A stretch of 64,000 nucleotides of DNA from Dipteris shenzhenensis (Eukaryota > Polypodiophyta > Polypodiopsida > Gleicheniales), in the NCBI GenBank assembly GCA_047967505.1, contig CM106541.1. The stretch is one strand, 5' to 3'. The position numbers were made by a program, and so were the translations under genes. Under the pieces are notes generated by a model. That model worked only from the letters and a program-made list of their open reading frames with translations. It had not been told where the DNA came from and ran no database searches. This document shows positions 42,871 through 55,022 of the stretch, one piece after another. How positions within the stretch are numbered: the stretch's first letter is position 1; the number at the start of each line of letters is the position of its first letter.

Positions 42871-45800
42871 TGGGTTGTAGGGTTGGAGGAGAGGGGAGAA
42901 GGGTTGCAAGGTTAGGACATGCTTTTGGACGTGCAGTGCAAGTAGCATATGGACACTTGAGACAAATTCTTGGAATACCAAAGTAGACTCAACACAATGC
43001 CCCAAAGAGTGTGGGCTTCATTCCATTATGGGGTATTTATACAAGTTGGAGAGCTTCTCTCTCTGCATGTAACACAAAGTCGTATCACAAAGTTGTAACA
43101 CAAAGTTGTATCACAAAGTTGTAACACAAAGTTGTATCACAAAGTTGTAACACAAAGTTGTAACACATTCTCTCTCTACATGTAGAAGTTGTAACACAAA
43201 GTTGTAACACAAAGTTGTTACACAAAGTTGTAACACAAAGTTGTAACACAAAGTTGTTACACAAAGTTGTAACACAAAGTTGTTACACAAAGTTGTTACA
43301 CAAAGTTGTAACACAAAGTTGTGTCACAAAGTCGTAACACATTCTCTCTCTTCATGTAGACAAACTTGTAACACAAAGTTGTTACACAAAGTCGTAACAC
43401 AAAGTTGTGTCTAGAAGTTGTAACACAAAGTTGTAACACAAAGTTGTATCACAAAGTTGTAACACCTTCTCTTTCTTCATAAGTTCATGTTGGCACAGAG
43501 TCAACAGGGGGAGGTGGGGGGGGAGATGGAAATGGAGGGGGGAAAGGAGGGAGGGGGTGGTGGAGATGGAGGGGGGGAGGAGGGAGGCAAGGAAGGTGAT
43601 ATGGAGATGGAGGGGGGAAAGGGAGGAGGGGTGAGGGGGTGGTGGAGATGGAGATGGAAAGGGGGAGGGGGTGGTGGAGATGGAGGGGGGGAGGGGGGAG
43701 GGGGAAGGGGGTGGTGGAGATGGAGGGGGGGAGGGGGGAAGGGGTGGTGGAGATGGAGCGGGGAGGGGGAGGGGGGGTGAAGATGGAGGGGGGAGGGGGG
43801 AAGGGGGTGCTAGAGATGGAGGGGGAAACGGGGGAGGGGGGAGGGGGTGGTGGAAATGGGAGGGGGAAGGGGAGAGGGGGTGTTGGAAATGGGAGGGGGA
43901 AAAAAGAGAAGAAAAGAAATTGGCAGATGGAAATCCAAAGGGAGAAAGAGGTGGTCACTTGAACACCCTCCAAGTCTTTCTTGATGTAATGGGATTGGTG
44001 AGGAACAATGGACGATGGGTGGATGGGTAGGTTATGGCTACGATTTGGGCTAGAAGTCACTTCTAATGTGAGGATGGGAGTAAGGTGGTGGTCCATGGAG
44101 AGAAAGGAGTGTCTTGTGTACGGCTCGAAATGAAGAAGAGGATGGAGGCAAAATGTGAAAGATGAAGAATGAGGAGGTGAAGTGGGTTTTTATAGGAAAT
44201 GAGTTTAGGTTCAGGGTTTAGGTTTAGGGTTAAACCCTAAATTTTTCCCGAGCCATAACTTTTTATGGATAGCTCGGCTTGCTCTTCTACAAAAAGATGA
44301 AATGATCAAAATTGCAAGCTCTACGCATTTGTGTCCACTACCTAGCCTGATTGTTTATCAAGTGGCTTCTATTTAAGCAATAAAGAAAATTTCTTAAGGT
44401 AGTAATCCAAGGTTGATGCTTGGGTAGATATGTTTGGCTAGAAATGGAAAAAATTTTACTCTCCTTGCCCTTAAGTGTTATGCTCATGAAAGTTCAAAGT
44501 ATTTTGTTTTTTTACACATACCTACGTATGTTTACTCATTACTTGAGATGCTAGTCTCCCCGACAGTAGTGCCAAATCTTGGCTCTTTCCTACTGCTTTC
44601 GTAGGAAGAGCAGGGTTTTCTCAGTATGTAGTGTTTCGAGGCTTTTGTCACCTACAAATATATCGGGGTTTATCGGTTGTAGTATATGTCTAGCTTCAGA
44701 CCTCGAGTCATGTTCCGGTGTGAGACATAGGCTTAAGTGTGGTAAGCAAACAAAGTGTATGTATGTGTAAAGGAACATGTATCATCATGATTGAGGTAAT
44801 GAAGGCTTTTGCCTTCATTGGGGGTCGCAAGTTTTAGGAGGAGTTTAAGGGTTAGAAGGAGGTTCCAGGGTTAGAAGGAGGTTCCAGGGTTTAGAAAGAG
44901 GTTCCGGGGCTAGAAGGAGTTCCAAGGTTTAGAAGGAGGTTTCAGGGTTAGAAGGAGGTTCCAGGGTTTAGAAGGAGGTTCCAAGGTTTAGAAAGAGGTT
45001 CCATGGTTAGAACGAGTTCCAAGGTTTAGAAAGAGGTTCTAGGGTGAGAGTAGAGTACATGGTGGAGAACTCATCTCCCTTGTAGATCATGGAGATTAAG
45101 GGTTGAGGAACTAAGGGTTTAGGGGGAGCATAGGAGTGGGAGAGGAAGAAGGTGTAAGAGCATGGGGGAAAGAGGAGAGAGGATGGAGGAGGAGGAGGGA
45201 AGAGGAGGAGGGAGGAGGAGAGAGGAGGAGGAGGAGGAGGGAGGGAGGAGGAGGAGGGAGGGAGGAGGAGGAGGGAGGAGGAGGAGGAGGAGGGGAGGGG
45301 GAGAAGGAGGAGGGAAGAGGAGGAGGAGAGAGAGGAGGAGGAGGAAGAGGGAGGAGGAGGAGGAGAGGGAGAGGATGGGCTGTAAGGTTGGAGGAGAGGG
45401 GAGGAGAGGTCGCAAGGTTAAGACATGCTTTTGGATGTGGAGTGCAAGGAAGCATGGACACTTGAGACAATTGCTTGGAATACCAAAGTAGAACTCAACA
45501 CAATGCCCCAAAGAGTGTGGGCTTCATTCCATTATGGGGTATTTATACAATTTGGACAGCTTCTCTCTTTGCATGTAGGAATTGTAACACATTCTCTCTC
45601 TACATGTAGAAGTTGTAACGCATTCTCTTTCTACATGTAGAACTCGCATATAGAAGTTGTAACACATTCTCTTTCTACATGTAGAACTCGCATATAGAAG
45701 TTGCATGTACAAGTCATATGTAGAACTTGCATGTAGAACTCGCATGTACAAGTCTTATGTAGAACTTGCATGTAGGACTCGCATGTACAAGTCGTATGTA

Positions 45801-46063
45801 AAACTTACATGTAGAAGTTGTATGTAGAACTTGCATGTAGAATGTGCATGTACAAGTATGTATAACTTGCATGTACAAGTCACATGTCGGAGTTGCATGT
45901 ACAACTCACATGTAGGAGTCATATGTAGAACTTGCATGTAGAACATGCAAGTTGGATTTCTAAGAGGGATTATTCTAGCCTTATGCAAGTACAAGTGGAG
46001 ATTTGCTACTACTCTACACACACATCTTGTTCTACCTAAGTCCATGTTGGCATAGAGACAATA
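42871..46063 (-). mobile_element. LTR-X element with two LTRs and short non-coding interior
   Basis: Minus strand. The 5' LTR is 44577-46063 (terminus TATTGTCTCTATGCCAACAT, TATA at 45540-45547, ending at TTTGGCTC), followed by a TTTGGCACTACTGTCGGGGA primer site at 44556-44576. The interior, 43507-44555, is a leader and a GGTGGAGATGG-type tract. The second LTR is 43506-42871, truncated at its 3' part but with its TATA at 43034-43041. The two LTRs carry different 13-bp U3 arrays. No gag or pol is present. No clean polypurine tract is seen before the second LTR, so two independent insertions are an alternative. Confidence 0.6.
43070..43470 (-). repeat. 13-bp minisatellite (GTTGTAACACAAA)
   Basis: About 28 variants of AAAGTTGTAACAC / AAAGTTGTATCAC / AAAGTTGTTACAC, broken twice by a TTCTCTCTCTACATGTAG spacer. 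The same unit, reversed, is in the solo LTR at 58970-59280. Confidence 0.9.
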
Positions 46064-46089
46064 GTCTAATACCAGTTTATGCAAATCAA

Positions 46090-46800
46090 GTACATCCCAA
46101 CACATATCGAGCACCAATCAAGTGCTACGGTTGTGGAGAAAATCACTGGATCGCAGAGTGCCCTCATCATGGTAGCCCAACTACTTTCCAACCACTCTGT
46201 AGAGATTGTGGCATAGGACATGCTTGTATGGATTTTCCCATGAAAAATAAAGCCCCACAACAAATAGAGGTTAAGCCTGACATCCCAATCAACATCATTG
46301 GGGTATACCATCAAAGTCTGGCTCCGACAAGTGTAATATCATAACCTATAAATGTAATTACATGCCAATAGAAAGAGGCCACAAAGAACCCTAACATTCC
46401 AATCCAACCAAAGCGACTTCTTTAAAAGAAAGCACAAGTGCCTCCACCTCCGCCAAGCAATGAGCAACTGAGCTCATCCACATCAACTCCCGAGCCTCAA
46501 ATAAAAGAAGCTCCATACCCAAATGCCGAGGTGGAGAAGGCTCATTTTCAAGCACTTCAACAACGGGTACAAAAGGAGCAAGCTCAATTTGAGGCTGAGA
46601 AACAAGCTCAATTTGAGGCTGAGAAACAAGCTCAAGACCCAATCCATGACTTGGCCCCACAAAGCATTGATACTGTACTCGAGCCTCTGTTCCAACAACA
46701 AACTCCACAACATAATGTACCACCATGTCAACTTGAAGGAGCCGCACTCTCTAGCATCCTCAGTTGCCCTATGTCAATTCCCATTGGAATCCTCCTATGA
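46090..46800 (+). pseudogene. gag: gypsy gag C-terminal region
   Basis: CYGCGENHWIAEC (about 46120) is a CCHC-type knuckle one residue shorter than usual between C2 and H. A second cluster, CRDCGIGHACMDF, follows. A later stretch (46430-46730) is Pro- and Gln-rich with an exact repeat of QAQFEAEK. TAA/TAG codons break the frame (for example about 46341 and 46424). Confidence 0.7.
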
Positions 46801-46860
46801 AATTGTCCCAATCTCTGGAAGAGTTTTAAAGGATAGATTGAACTTGCAAATCCCCCTCCA

Positions 46861-47357
46861 CCTATGAACAACATCAAAGATATCCCTATGCGAATGGATG
46901 AGAGAGATGACATATGCAACATTAATGTGCCTTAGATCCACAAGGCATATGATGAAGTCCAAGCCATAGTAGATGGTGGAGCAGGTGTAAATGTCCTATC
47001 AAAGGAACTCTACGAAGAATGGGGTCTCCCACCAATGCAAAAGGCTAATTTCAACATACGCCTTGCTAATGATTCATGGGCTAAACCCTTGGGAATAGTA
47101 AATGGTGTGTCCACAAAGGTCATAGGAGTCTTCTTTTCCCTTCAATTCAGAATCTTGGATCTCCCCAAAAAATCCTATCAAATCTTACTAGGACGTCCTT
47201 GGTTACAGGACGCATCAATCCTCCATGACTAGGGAACTGATAGACTGACAATCTAGAATCGCAACACATCAGTCAAGGTGAATGTGGAAACAGGAGCTAT
47301 AAAACCACTTGTGCCTAGAGCATTGGATGGCACATCTTCCATGACAATCTCAAGAAA
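46861..47357 (+). pseudogene. pro: gypsy aspartic protease
   Basis: IVDGGAGVNVL (about 46970) replaces the usual D[ST]GA of retropepsins by D-G-G-A, as seen in some plant gypsy lineages. Downstream, ILLGRPWLQDA is the conserved ILG flap-side motif of pepsin-like retroviral proteases. TAG precedes the block (46934) and another follows at 47230. The frame is cut by Z2 at 47363. Confidence 0.8.
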
Positions 47358-47362
47358 ATCAG

Positions 47363-49587
47363 TGTTGGAAAACTGAAAGGAAAGCAAAGAGTGGACACAA
47401 ACTCAGAATACTTGCATTACTTGCTTGTAGAATGAAGAAGAGTGAGGTCCTTAAGTAGGCACCTCATACATGCTCACTGACATCACTGATGACCTCAGAG
47501 CTCCACAATCATCTCCTCAATCTGCTCCTAGATTCTCTCAATCATCCTACGTGGCTCTTCCACCACCTAACTGTGCTTGTGGGCACCTAACTGTGCCTCT
47601 AGCACTCACACATAGAAACATAAGGTGTGCCTGAGGCATACACCTTGAGATATCCCAACAAACCCCCCCTCAAGGAAATGCCTCAAGCTATGTCAAGGAT
47701 ACATCTAGTCTCATAGTTTCTCATGCCATCTCATGGTGGTCAAGGATTAATCTATGGCTAGGTTCTCATGCTAGCAAGGGTTCCCTTGGGTGTAAGGTAA
47801 ACAAAAAGGGATACAAAAAGTCCTTCCAATGGTTATCTCCCCTGCATGTACATGCACACAATGTCTGTAGGAGGTACCATGGAGCAAAACATACACATGG
47901 CCTACATCATAAGGTGACCAGAGGTGTTTACAAAACACAATAGTTTATTTCATTCATTTTGGAGGACTATCCAGGCTGAGTACCTTGACATAAAAAGAGA
48001 GATTTGGAGCATACATAGAGATGTTTTAAAATGCATAATCTTCATGGGATGCCTCATCTTGTGGAGGCAAAATATCCATGTCACAAGGCAAGGTCTTACC
48101 ACATGGGCAGTGTCTAGTGCCTTATAAGATGGTACTATGATAGAACAAGTGGATCTGAAAGTCATATCCTTCAAGAGAACAATTATCTTGTCATCTCCAT
48201 AGTTGTGTAGAGAAGCATATCTTAGGTATCTGACCTTCATCTTTTTCTTGTACTTGGAGTCAAATAAAAGTGCCATGAGAGGGTAGATCTCTGTAGTTGC
48301 TTCCTTTTTGGCAACCATTGTTTTGGCAATCTTCAACAAGGAAGTCAGGTTGGCATTTTCATCCTTTGTAGCATAACAAGACATTGCTTTATGTTTTGGC
48401 TTTTCACATATTTTGCATAAGCAAGCCATGAGAGGCTCTAACCCAGGTATTGGGTAGTGTCTTCTCTCTTACAGGGCTTAGAATAACAACTGAAATGCTT
48501 CAAAATATAAGCATTTAATGTAGCAAAGTCTTGTGACCAAATTTCAAACAATGATGCTTTCACTTACATGCTTCATAGAAGTGGGTGAAATAAATACTTT
48601 CCAATCAAAACCAGGTCTAGTAATTCAAAACAAAACTGAAGCCACACTTGTACTGAAGTTATTGAAAGCTTCAAAAAACCAGAAATGCTAGAGTAGCATT
48701 TTATGTAGCATCATCTTCAAAAACTTGTCCAAAACTATCAAAATCAAAAGGCTGAACTTGGAGGGCTTGTAGTTCACTCTTCAAAGAAAAGAAAAGAGGG
48801 CTTTCTGAAGCAAAAGAAAGATCATATACCAGAGAGGTTCCAGCACAGAGGTTGGACGAAATGCTGCGCACTTTTGCCCGGGAGAGTTGCTACAGGCTGA
48901 ACCTGAGTTTTGACAATTTCTCCCTCGTTACTAAACCAAATGACCTGAAAAATGGCTCAAAATCTTTGTCTTAAGGTCGCCCATCTACTCCTAAGAGGGC
49001 TCAGGCAATGGCAAAGCAGGGCAGGGAGTATTGAGCAATAGAAGAAATTCGCTGTTTGGAGAATGGCAGCCACCACAGACGTTTTTTCTTCAATTGCTTG
49101 TAGGTGGAAGTTTGCCCATACTAGACGAGTTTTCAGCTCAGAGGGTTTGGGCAATGGTTGTTTGTAGGTGGAGAACCAAGCTCTCAAAGATTTTGGGAAG
49201 AAAGAGGAAAATGGAGAAGAAGAAGAAGAAGAAGATGATGATGATGTGGCAGAAATGGGCTCAAGGGGGATCAAAGGGCTCTGATACCATGTTGGAAAAC
49301 TGAAAGGAAAGCAAAGAGTGGACACAAACTCAGAATACTTGCATTACTTGCTTGTAGAATGAAGAAGAGTGAGGTCCTTAAGTAGGCACCTCATACATGC
49401 TCACTGACATCACTGATGACCTCAGAGCTCCACAATCATCTCCTCAATCGGCTCCTAGATTCTTTCAATCATCCTATGTGGCTCTTCCACCACCTAATTG
49501 TGCTTGTGGGCACCTAACTGTGCCTCTAGCACTCACACATAGAAACATAAGGTGTGCCTGAGGCATACACCTTGAGATATCCCAACA
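47363..49587 (-). mobile_element. Z2: non-autonomous LTR retrotransposon
   Basis: 2,225 bp with 298-bp LTRs (47363-47660 and 49290-49587) and ATCAG duplicated at 47358-47362 and 49588-49592. The minus-strand primer site TGGTATCAGAGCCCTTTGATC lies at 49269-49289 and a GAGGGGGGGTT polypurine tract beside the 3' LTR. The CCHC ORF is at 47950-48429. It sits between protease and RT of the decayed gypsy element. Confidence 0.93.
47950..48429 (-). CDS. Z2 conserved CCHC zinc-knuckle ORF
   Basis: 159 codons, start MACLCKICEK. The zinc knuckle C-x2-C-x4-H-x4-C and the following approximately 110 residues match Z3 almost residue for residue. A 2-base insertion near 48080 (CATGTCACAAGG versus CATGTCAAGG in Z1 and Z3) changes the last 45 or so residues, so the C-terminus is probably aberrant. 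The rest is open. Confidence 0.6.
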   Translation of the reverse strand: MACLCKICEKPKHKAMSCYATKDENANLTSLLKIAKTMVAKKEATTEIYPLMALLFDSKYKKKMKVRYLRYASLHNYGDDKIIVLLKDMTFRSTCSIIVPSYKALDTAHVVRPCLVTWIFCLHKMRHPMKIMHFKTSLCMLQISLFMSRYSAWIVLQNE

Positions 49588-49657
49588 ATCAGCTCCCTTG
49601 CAATAGCATGCCATAGCGGGTGACTCACAAAGCAATGCTAATAATTGGATACAAACA

Positions 49658-50053
49658 TTGGCAACCATTGACAACTACCATTCATTAGACCCCATCTTCT
49701 CACAAATAGATGCTAAGGTGCTACTGGTAGATCCTCCACTAACACATGAAGAACCAATTGATCTAGAGATGCCATTCTTTATGGCTGACCTCGAGTGGAA
49801 TAATGAACCTGAAGATGGTACCCATACCAATGATGACTCAGATTTTCCTTGGGACCTTGAAACAGATGCTAAGAATTCTGAAATTGAAGATCAAATCTTT
49901 GATAATGACTTAGTCATTCTACATGCCCTCATGACAATCGAGCTCCCAAAAGTTGAACCTCCAAAGTTGAATAATAGCAGAAGATTTCGCAAAAAAGCTG
50001 AAAGAGAAAATCGCAAAAAAGTCAAGGCCGAACACTTCAATGAATTCAAATGA
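49658..50053 (+). pseudogene. gypsy pol linker region
   Basis: A 131-codon open stretch, acidic (many Asp/Glu) and ending with a basic RRFRKKAERENRKKVK run. By position it lies between protease and RT of the gypsy element. No motif was recognised. Non-conserved linkers of this kind are normal there. Confidence 0.5.
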
Positions 50054-50179
50054 GTCCAAATAAGGATCATCGAATTGTACCTTGCAAAGCCAACTCCCTC
50101 AAAATCAAAAACACTGCCTCTTGAATGGTCCTTTGAGAGATTGGAAGGAGTATGCACATCCATTCTGAATAAGTTTTTA

Positions 50180-50826
50180 TAGGTGTTCTTGGATGATTTG
50201 TTTGTCCATTCAAAAAAAAAAGAACACTTCAAATGTCTTGAAGCAGTACTAATCAAATGCAAGGAGTATGGCGTCTCCTTTAATCCAACGAAGTTATTTT
50301 GGTGCACATCGTCTCTCAACATGGGATTGCAAAGAACTGACATGGACAAAATCGAAATCATCATGGAATTGCCTCCTCCTACAAATTCCAAATGTGTACA
50401 AGTCTTTATAGGACATGCCAGCTATTATAGAAGATTTATATTGTGGTATGCCATGATAGCTAGACCACTTTACAAATTATTAGTGGAATTCTTATGGACC
50501 GAAGAGTGTGACCAAGCCTTTGAGCTTTTAAAGTGGTGCCTAATCACAGCACCATCTTTATATCTCCCAATTGGCATATTGATTTTCATGTTCATACTGA
50601 CGGATCCAAGTATGCAATTGGGAGTGTGCTTTGTCAACTTGGTGAACATAAGAAATACTACCCATTCTACCTCACCAGTCGACAACTCAATGATGCAAAG
50701 ATCAACTATACCACCACAGAAAGAGAAGCCCTAGCAATGGTGTATAGTGTAAAGAAATTTCAGCACTATCTAGTGGCGTATGATTTTGTCTTCTACACCG
50801 ACCATCAAGCATTACTTTATCTATGA
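50180..50826 (+). pseudogene. gypsy RT (C-terminal half) and RNase H
   Basis: RT starts abruptly at FLDDLFVHSKKKEHF, the catalytic [YF]xDD box. The palm/thumb part follows with FNPTKLFWC and GHASYYRRF. RNase H follows in a shifted phase: FHVHTDGSKYAIGSVL contains the first catalytic Asp, TTEREALAMVYSVKKF the Glu, and YTDHQALLYL the second Asp. It ends in TGA at 50824. The N-terminal RT half is missing, so no enzyme could be made. Confidence 0.85.
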
Positions 50827-50907
50827 ACTGTCCATGTCCAACAGGAAGAATAATTAGATGGTTCCTCTTGCTTTAAGAATTCAACTTCAAAATAGTGGTC
50901 TGCAAAG

Positions 50908-51297
50908 GTGCCCACCACTACATTGCCAATCACGTCTTGTGTCAAGTTGGGAGAAGAAGCCACTGAAGTAGAAGAAGACTTACCGGATGCCACACTATAT
51001 CAAATGGATGTTGTTCCAGAGTGGTGTGGAGATATCATTGGGTACTTAATGGCAAGAAGACCACCCCCTAAAATGAAAGCAGTAGATGCCAGAAATTTGA
51101 TTCTAAAGGCTGCACCCTATCAACTCATTGCAGGACAATTGTACAAGATGGGCGAGGACCAGATATTAAGAACTGTAATGCCTCATGAGATCATGCCAAT
51201 CCTAAGTGAAGTCCATGAAGGCATTGTAGGAGGACATTTCCAAGGGGAATCCACAACAAGAAAAGTTCACCTCGCAAGCCACCGGTGGCCAACACTG
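50908..51297 (+). pseudogene. gypsy integrase N-terminal part (continues 55350-55737)
   Basis: Residues around MPILSEVHEGIVGGHF and SHRWPTL form the H-x-H half of the integrase zinc-binding domain. The C-x2-C half (CNVCQRTTKP) is found at about 55380-55425, beyond Copia-5. Removing Copia-5 and one target copy restores the join at ...WPTL. The core then shows AIDYFTKWAEA, the first catalytic Asp of the DDE triad, and VLDRGTHFVND with the second. The Glu region is missing because Copia-6 begins at 55740. Confidence 0.85.
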
Positions 51298-52820
51298 TGT
51301 GAAGATAGTGGGAGAGAAGGAAGGAGTCTCACTTGTGGCTTTCTCACATACACAATGGGGGAATACACACAAAGGTGGACGCTGAAAATAGTTTTCCTCT
51401 TCTTAGTTGTGAAAGCCCAAAGAACTCTAGTACAAAGAAATAGACGAAACCTATATGTGGGTCTCAAACCAAACTCAGCTAACAAAGGTGGCATACTAAC
51501 TAAGCCACGAACTAGAGTACATAAGGATAGCTATCATCCAGCTATTATTCATGGGCAGTGTACCAACCGCATCTGCAATTAACAAGTCAGTGACATAAAT
51601 GCACAATGGTCACCCTCGCATATCACGAGTGGAGCTCGATATCTCAACACTCCCCCTCAAGCTCAATCCCAATTCCTGCACACCAAGTAGGTCTCTAAAC
51701 TTATGCAGCTTCTCTGTGCCCAATGCCTTTGTGAATATGTCAGCTACCTGATCCTCTATGCTAACATAAACTAGATCAATAAGACCTAGTAAAACCTTCT
51801 CCCACACACAGTGATAATGCACCTCAATGTGCTTTGTTCTAGCATGATAGACTGGGTTATTTGCCAAGTGTATACTGCTCATGTTGTCACAATAAATGAC
51901 AATTGGCTCATCTATACACTGATGCATATCATAAAGTAGCTTATGCAACCAAGCTACCTCACATGCAACCATTGTTGCACCCCTGTACTTAGCCTCTATG
52001 CTTGACAAGGCAACTGTAGGCTATTTCTTGTTGCTCCAAGTGACTGCAACACTCCCAAAAGAGAACACATATCCACTAGTAGATCATCTATCAGAAATAC
52101 TACCAGCCCAATCAGCATAAGTGTATCCATGCAACTGTATCTAAACCCTAGCCTCATAAAATAGTCCATACTGCAATTTGAACTTCACATAAGTGAGTAT
52201 GCATCTAGCCACATATAAATCAAACTTTCTACTATGCATCTGTACATAGTAAGATCTTCCAAAAGCTCACCTACATCTGCGCTTAGCTTCACATTCTGCT
52301 CCAAAGGAACTGAAATAGGCTTACAACCTGTCATCCCATATTTGGAGAGCATGTCCAATCCATACTGCCTCTGTAAGAGCTATATCCCACTTGGTGATCT
52401 AATCACTTCAATGCCCAAGAAATAACACAGCTCTACCAAATCCTTCATCTCAAACTTCTGCTTCAATAACATTTTCACATGAAGGATATCTTCATCACTA
52501 TCACCTATGATGATCAAATCATCAACATAAATGACAAGCAGCATAATACCTTTCTCTATTTTCCTCACATAAAGTGAGGAATCTGCCTTGGAAATTTGAA
52601 ATCCAATAGTGACAAGATATTGTCCTATCTTGTTAGACCATGCTCTAGGTACTTGCTTCAAGCCATACAAGGCTTTCTTTGACTTGCAAACAAACTCAGG
52701 ATGAACAGCATGAACATAACCTGGTGGCTGCTCCATAAAGACCTCTTCTTGCAAATCACCATGCAAGAAGGAATTCTTTACATCCATCTAATGTAAGGAC
52801 CATCCCTTTGATGCAGCCAT

Positions 52821-55022
52821 TGTTGGAATGCTGAAAGGAAAGAGTAGAGTTGACACAAAATTAGAGTACTTGCTTATAGAATGAAGAAGAAAGAGGTCCT
52901 TAAGTAGGCACCTCATACAAGGTCACTGACATCACTGATGACCTCAAAGCTCCTCAATCTGCTCCTAGATTCACTCAATCATCCTATGTGGCTTTTCCAC
53001 CACCTAACTGTGCTTGTGGGCACCTAACTGTGCCTCTAGCACTCACACATAGAAACATAAGGTGTGCCTGAGGCATACACCTTGAGATATCCCAACAAAC
53101 CCCCCCTCAACGAAATGCCTCAAGCTATGTCAAGGATACATCTAGTCTCATAGTTTCTCATGCCATCTCATGGTGGTCAAGGATAAATCTATGGCTAGGT
53201 TCTCATGCTAGCAAGGGTTCCCTTGGGTGTAAGGTAAACAGAAAGGGATACAAACAGACCTTCCAATGGTTATCTCTCCTACATGTACATGCACACAATG
53301 TCTGTAGGAGGTACCATGGAACAAACATACACATGGCCTACATCATAAGGTGACCAGAGGTGTTTACAAAACACACAACACACAATAGTTTATTTTCATT
53401 CATTTTGGAGGACTATCCAGGCTGAGTACCTTGACATAAAAAGAGAGATCTGGAGCATACATAGAGATGAGTTTTAAATGCATAATCTTCATGGGATGCC
53501 TCATCTTGTGGAGGCAAAATATCCATGTCAAGGCAAGGTCTTACCACATGGGCAGTGTCTAGTGCCTTATAAGATGGTACTATGATAGAACAAGTGGATT
53601 TGAAAGTCATATCCTTCAAGAGAACAATTATCTTGTCATCTCCATAGTTGTGTAGAGAAGCATATCTTAGGTATCTGACCTTCATCTTTTTCTTGTACTT
53701 GGAGTCAAATAAAAGTGCCATGAGAGGGTAGATCTCTGTAGTTGCTTCCTTTTTGGCAACCATTGTTTTGGCAATCTTCAACAAGGAAGTCAGGTTGGCA
53801 TTTTCATCCTTTGTAGCATAACAAGACATTGCTTTATGTTTTGGCTTTTCACATATTTTGCATAAGCAAGCCATGAGAGGCTCTAACCCAGGTATTGGGT
53901 AGTGTCTTCTCTCTTACAGGGCTTAGAATAACAACTGAAATGCTTCAAAATATAAGCATTTAATGTAGCAAAGTCTTGTGACCAAATTTCAAACAATGAT
54001 GCTTTCACTTACATGCTTCATAGAAGTGGATGAAATAAACACTTTCCAATCACAACCAGGTCTAGCAAGTCAAAACAAAACTGAAGAAACACTTGTAATG
54101 AAGTTATTGAAAACTTCAAAAGACGAGAAATGCTAGAGTAGCATTTTATGTAGCATCATCTTCAAAAACTTGTCCAAAACTGTCAAAACTGAAAAGCTGA
54201 ACTTGGAGGGCTTGTAGCTCACTCTTCAAAGCAAGGAAAAGAGGGCTTTCTAAAGCAAAAGAAAGCTCATATACCAGAGAAGGTCCAGCACAGAGGTTGG
54301 ACGAAATGGTGCGCACTTTTGCCCGGGAGAGTTGCTACAGGCTGAAACTGAGTTTTGATGATTTCTCCCTCGTTACTAAACCAAATGACCTAAAAAATGG
54401 CTCAAAATCTTCGTCTTGAGGTCGCCCATCTACTCCTAAGAGGGCTCAGGCAATGGCGGAGTATGGAGGGAGTATTGAGCAACAGAAGAAATTCGCTGTT
54501 TGGAGAATGGCAGCCACCACAGACGTTTTTTCTTCAATTGCTTGCAGGTGGAAGTTCGCCCATACTAGAGGAGTTTCCAGCTCAGAGGGTTTGGGCAATG
54601 GCTGTTTGTAGATGGAGAACCAAGCTCTCAAAGATTTTGGGAAGAAAGAGGAAAATGGAGAAGAAGAAGATGAAGAAGAAGATGATGATGTGGCAGAAAT
54701 GGGCTCAAGGGGGATCAAAGGGCTCTGATACCATGTTGGAATGCTGAAAGGAAAGAGTAGAGTTGACACAAAATCAGAGTACTTGCTTGTAGAATGAAGA
54801 AGAGTGAGGTCCTTAAGTAGGCACCTCATACATGCTCACTGACATCACTGATGACCTCAGAGCTCCACAATCATCTCCTCAATCAGCTCCTAGATTCTTT
54901 CAATCATCCTATGTGGCTCTTCCACCACCTAATTGTGCTTGTGGGCACCTAACTGTGCCTCTAGCACTCACACATAGAAACATAAGGTGTGCCTGAGGCA
55001 TACACCTTGAGATATCCCAACA
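52821..55022 (-). mobile_element. Z3: non-autonomous LTR retrotransposon
   Basis: 2,202 bp with LTRs at 52821-53097 (277 bp) and 54734-55022 (289 bp) and GCCAT duplicated at 52816-52820 and 55023-55027. The primer site TGGTATCAGAGC ends at 54733 on the minus strand. The CCHC ORF is at 53413-53874. It is inserted in RT of Copia-5, which is inserted in gypsy integrase. Confidence 0.93.
53413..53874 (-). CDS. Z3 conserved CCHC zinc-knuckle ORF
   Basis: 153 codons, probably the fullest version: MACLCKICEKPKHKAMSC, then NLTSLLKIAKTMVAKKE, KKKMKVRYLRYASLHNYG, IIVLLKDMTFKSTCSIIV, HVVRPCLDMDILPPQDEA, ending CQGTQPG. The CCHC knuckle occupies residues 6-19. Only isolated substitutions separate it from Z2 over the first 110 residues. 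No capsid or enzyme domain is recognisable. Confidence 0.65.
   Translation of the reverse strand: MACLCKICEKPKHKAMSCYATKDENANLTSLLKIAKTMVAKKEATTEIYPLMALLFDSKYKKKMKVRYLRYASLHNYGDDKIIVLLKDMTFKSTCSIIVPSYKALDTAHVVRPCLDMDILPPQDEASHEDYAFKTHLYVCSRSLFLCQGTQPG

Noticed and set aside
43070-43470. CRISPR-like array of short repeats
   Set aside because: Units of 13 bp follow each other without unique spacers, in a eukaryotic LTR. This is a minisatellite.
43485-44096. Pro-rich ORF with His/Pro repeats
   Set aside because: Translation of the GGTGGAGATGG microsatellite. No protein-like structure.
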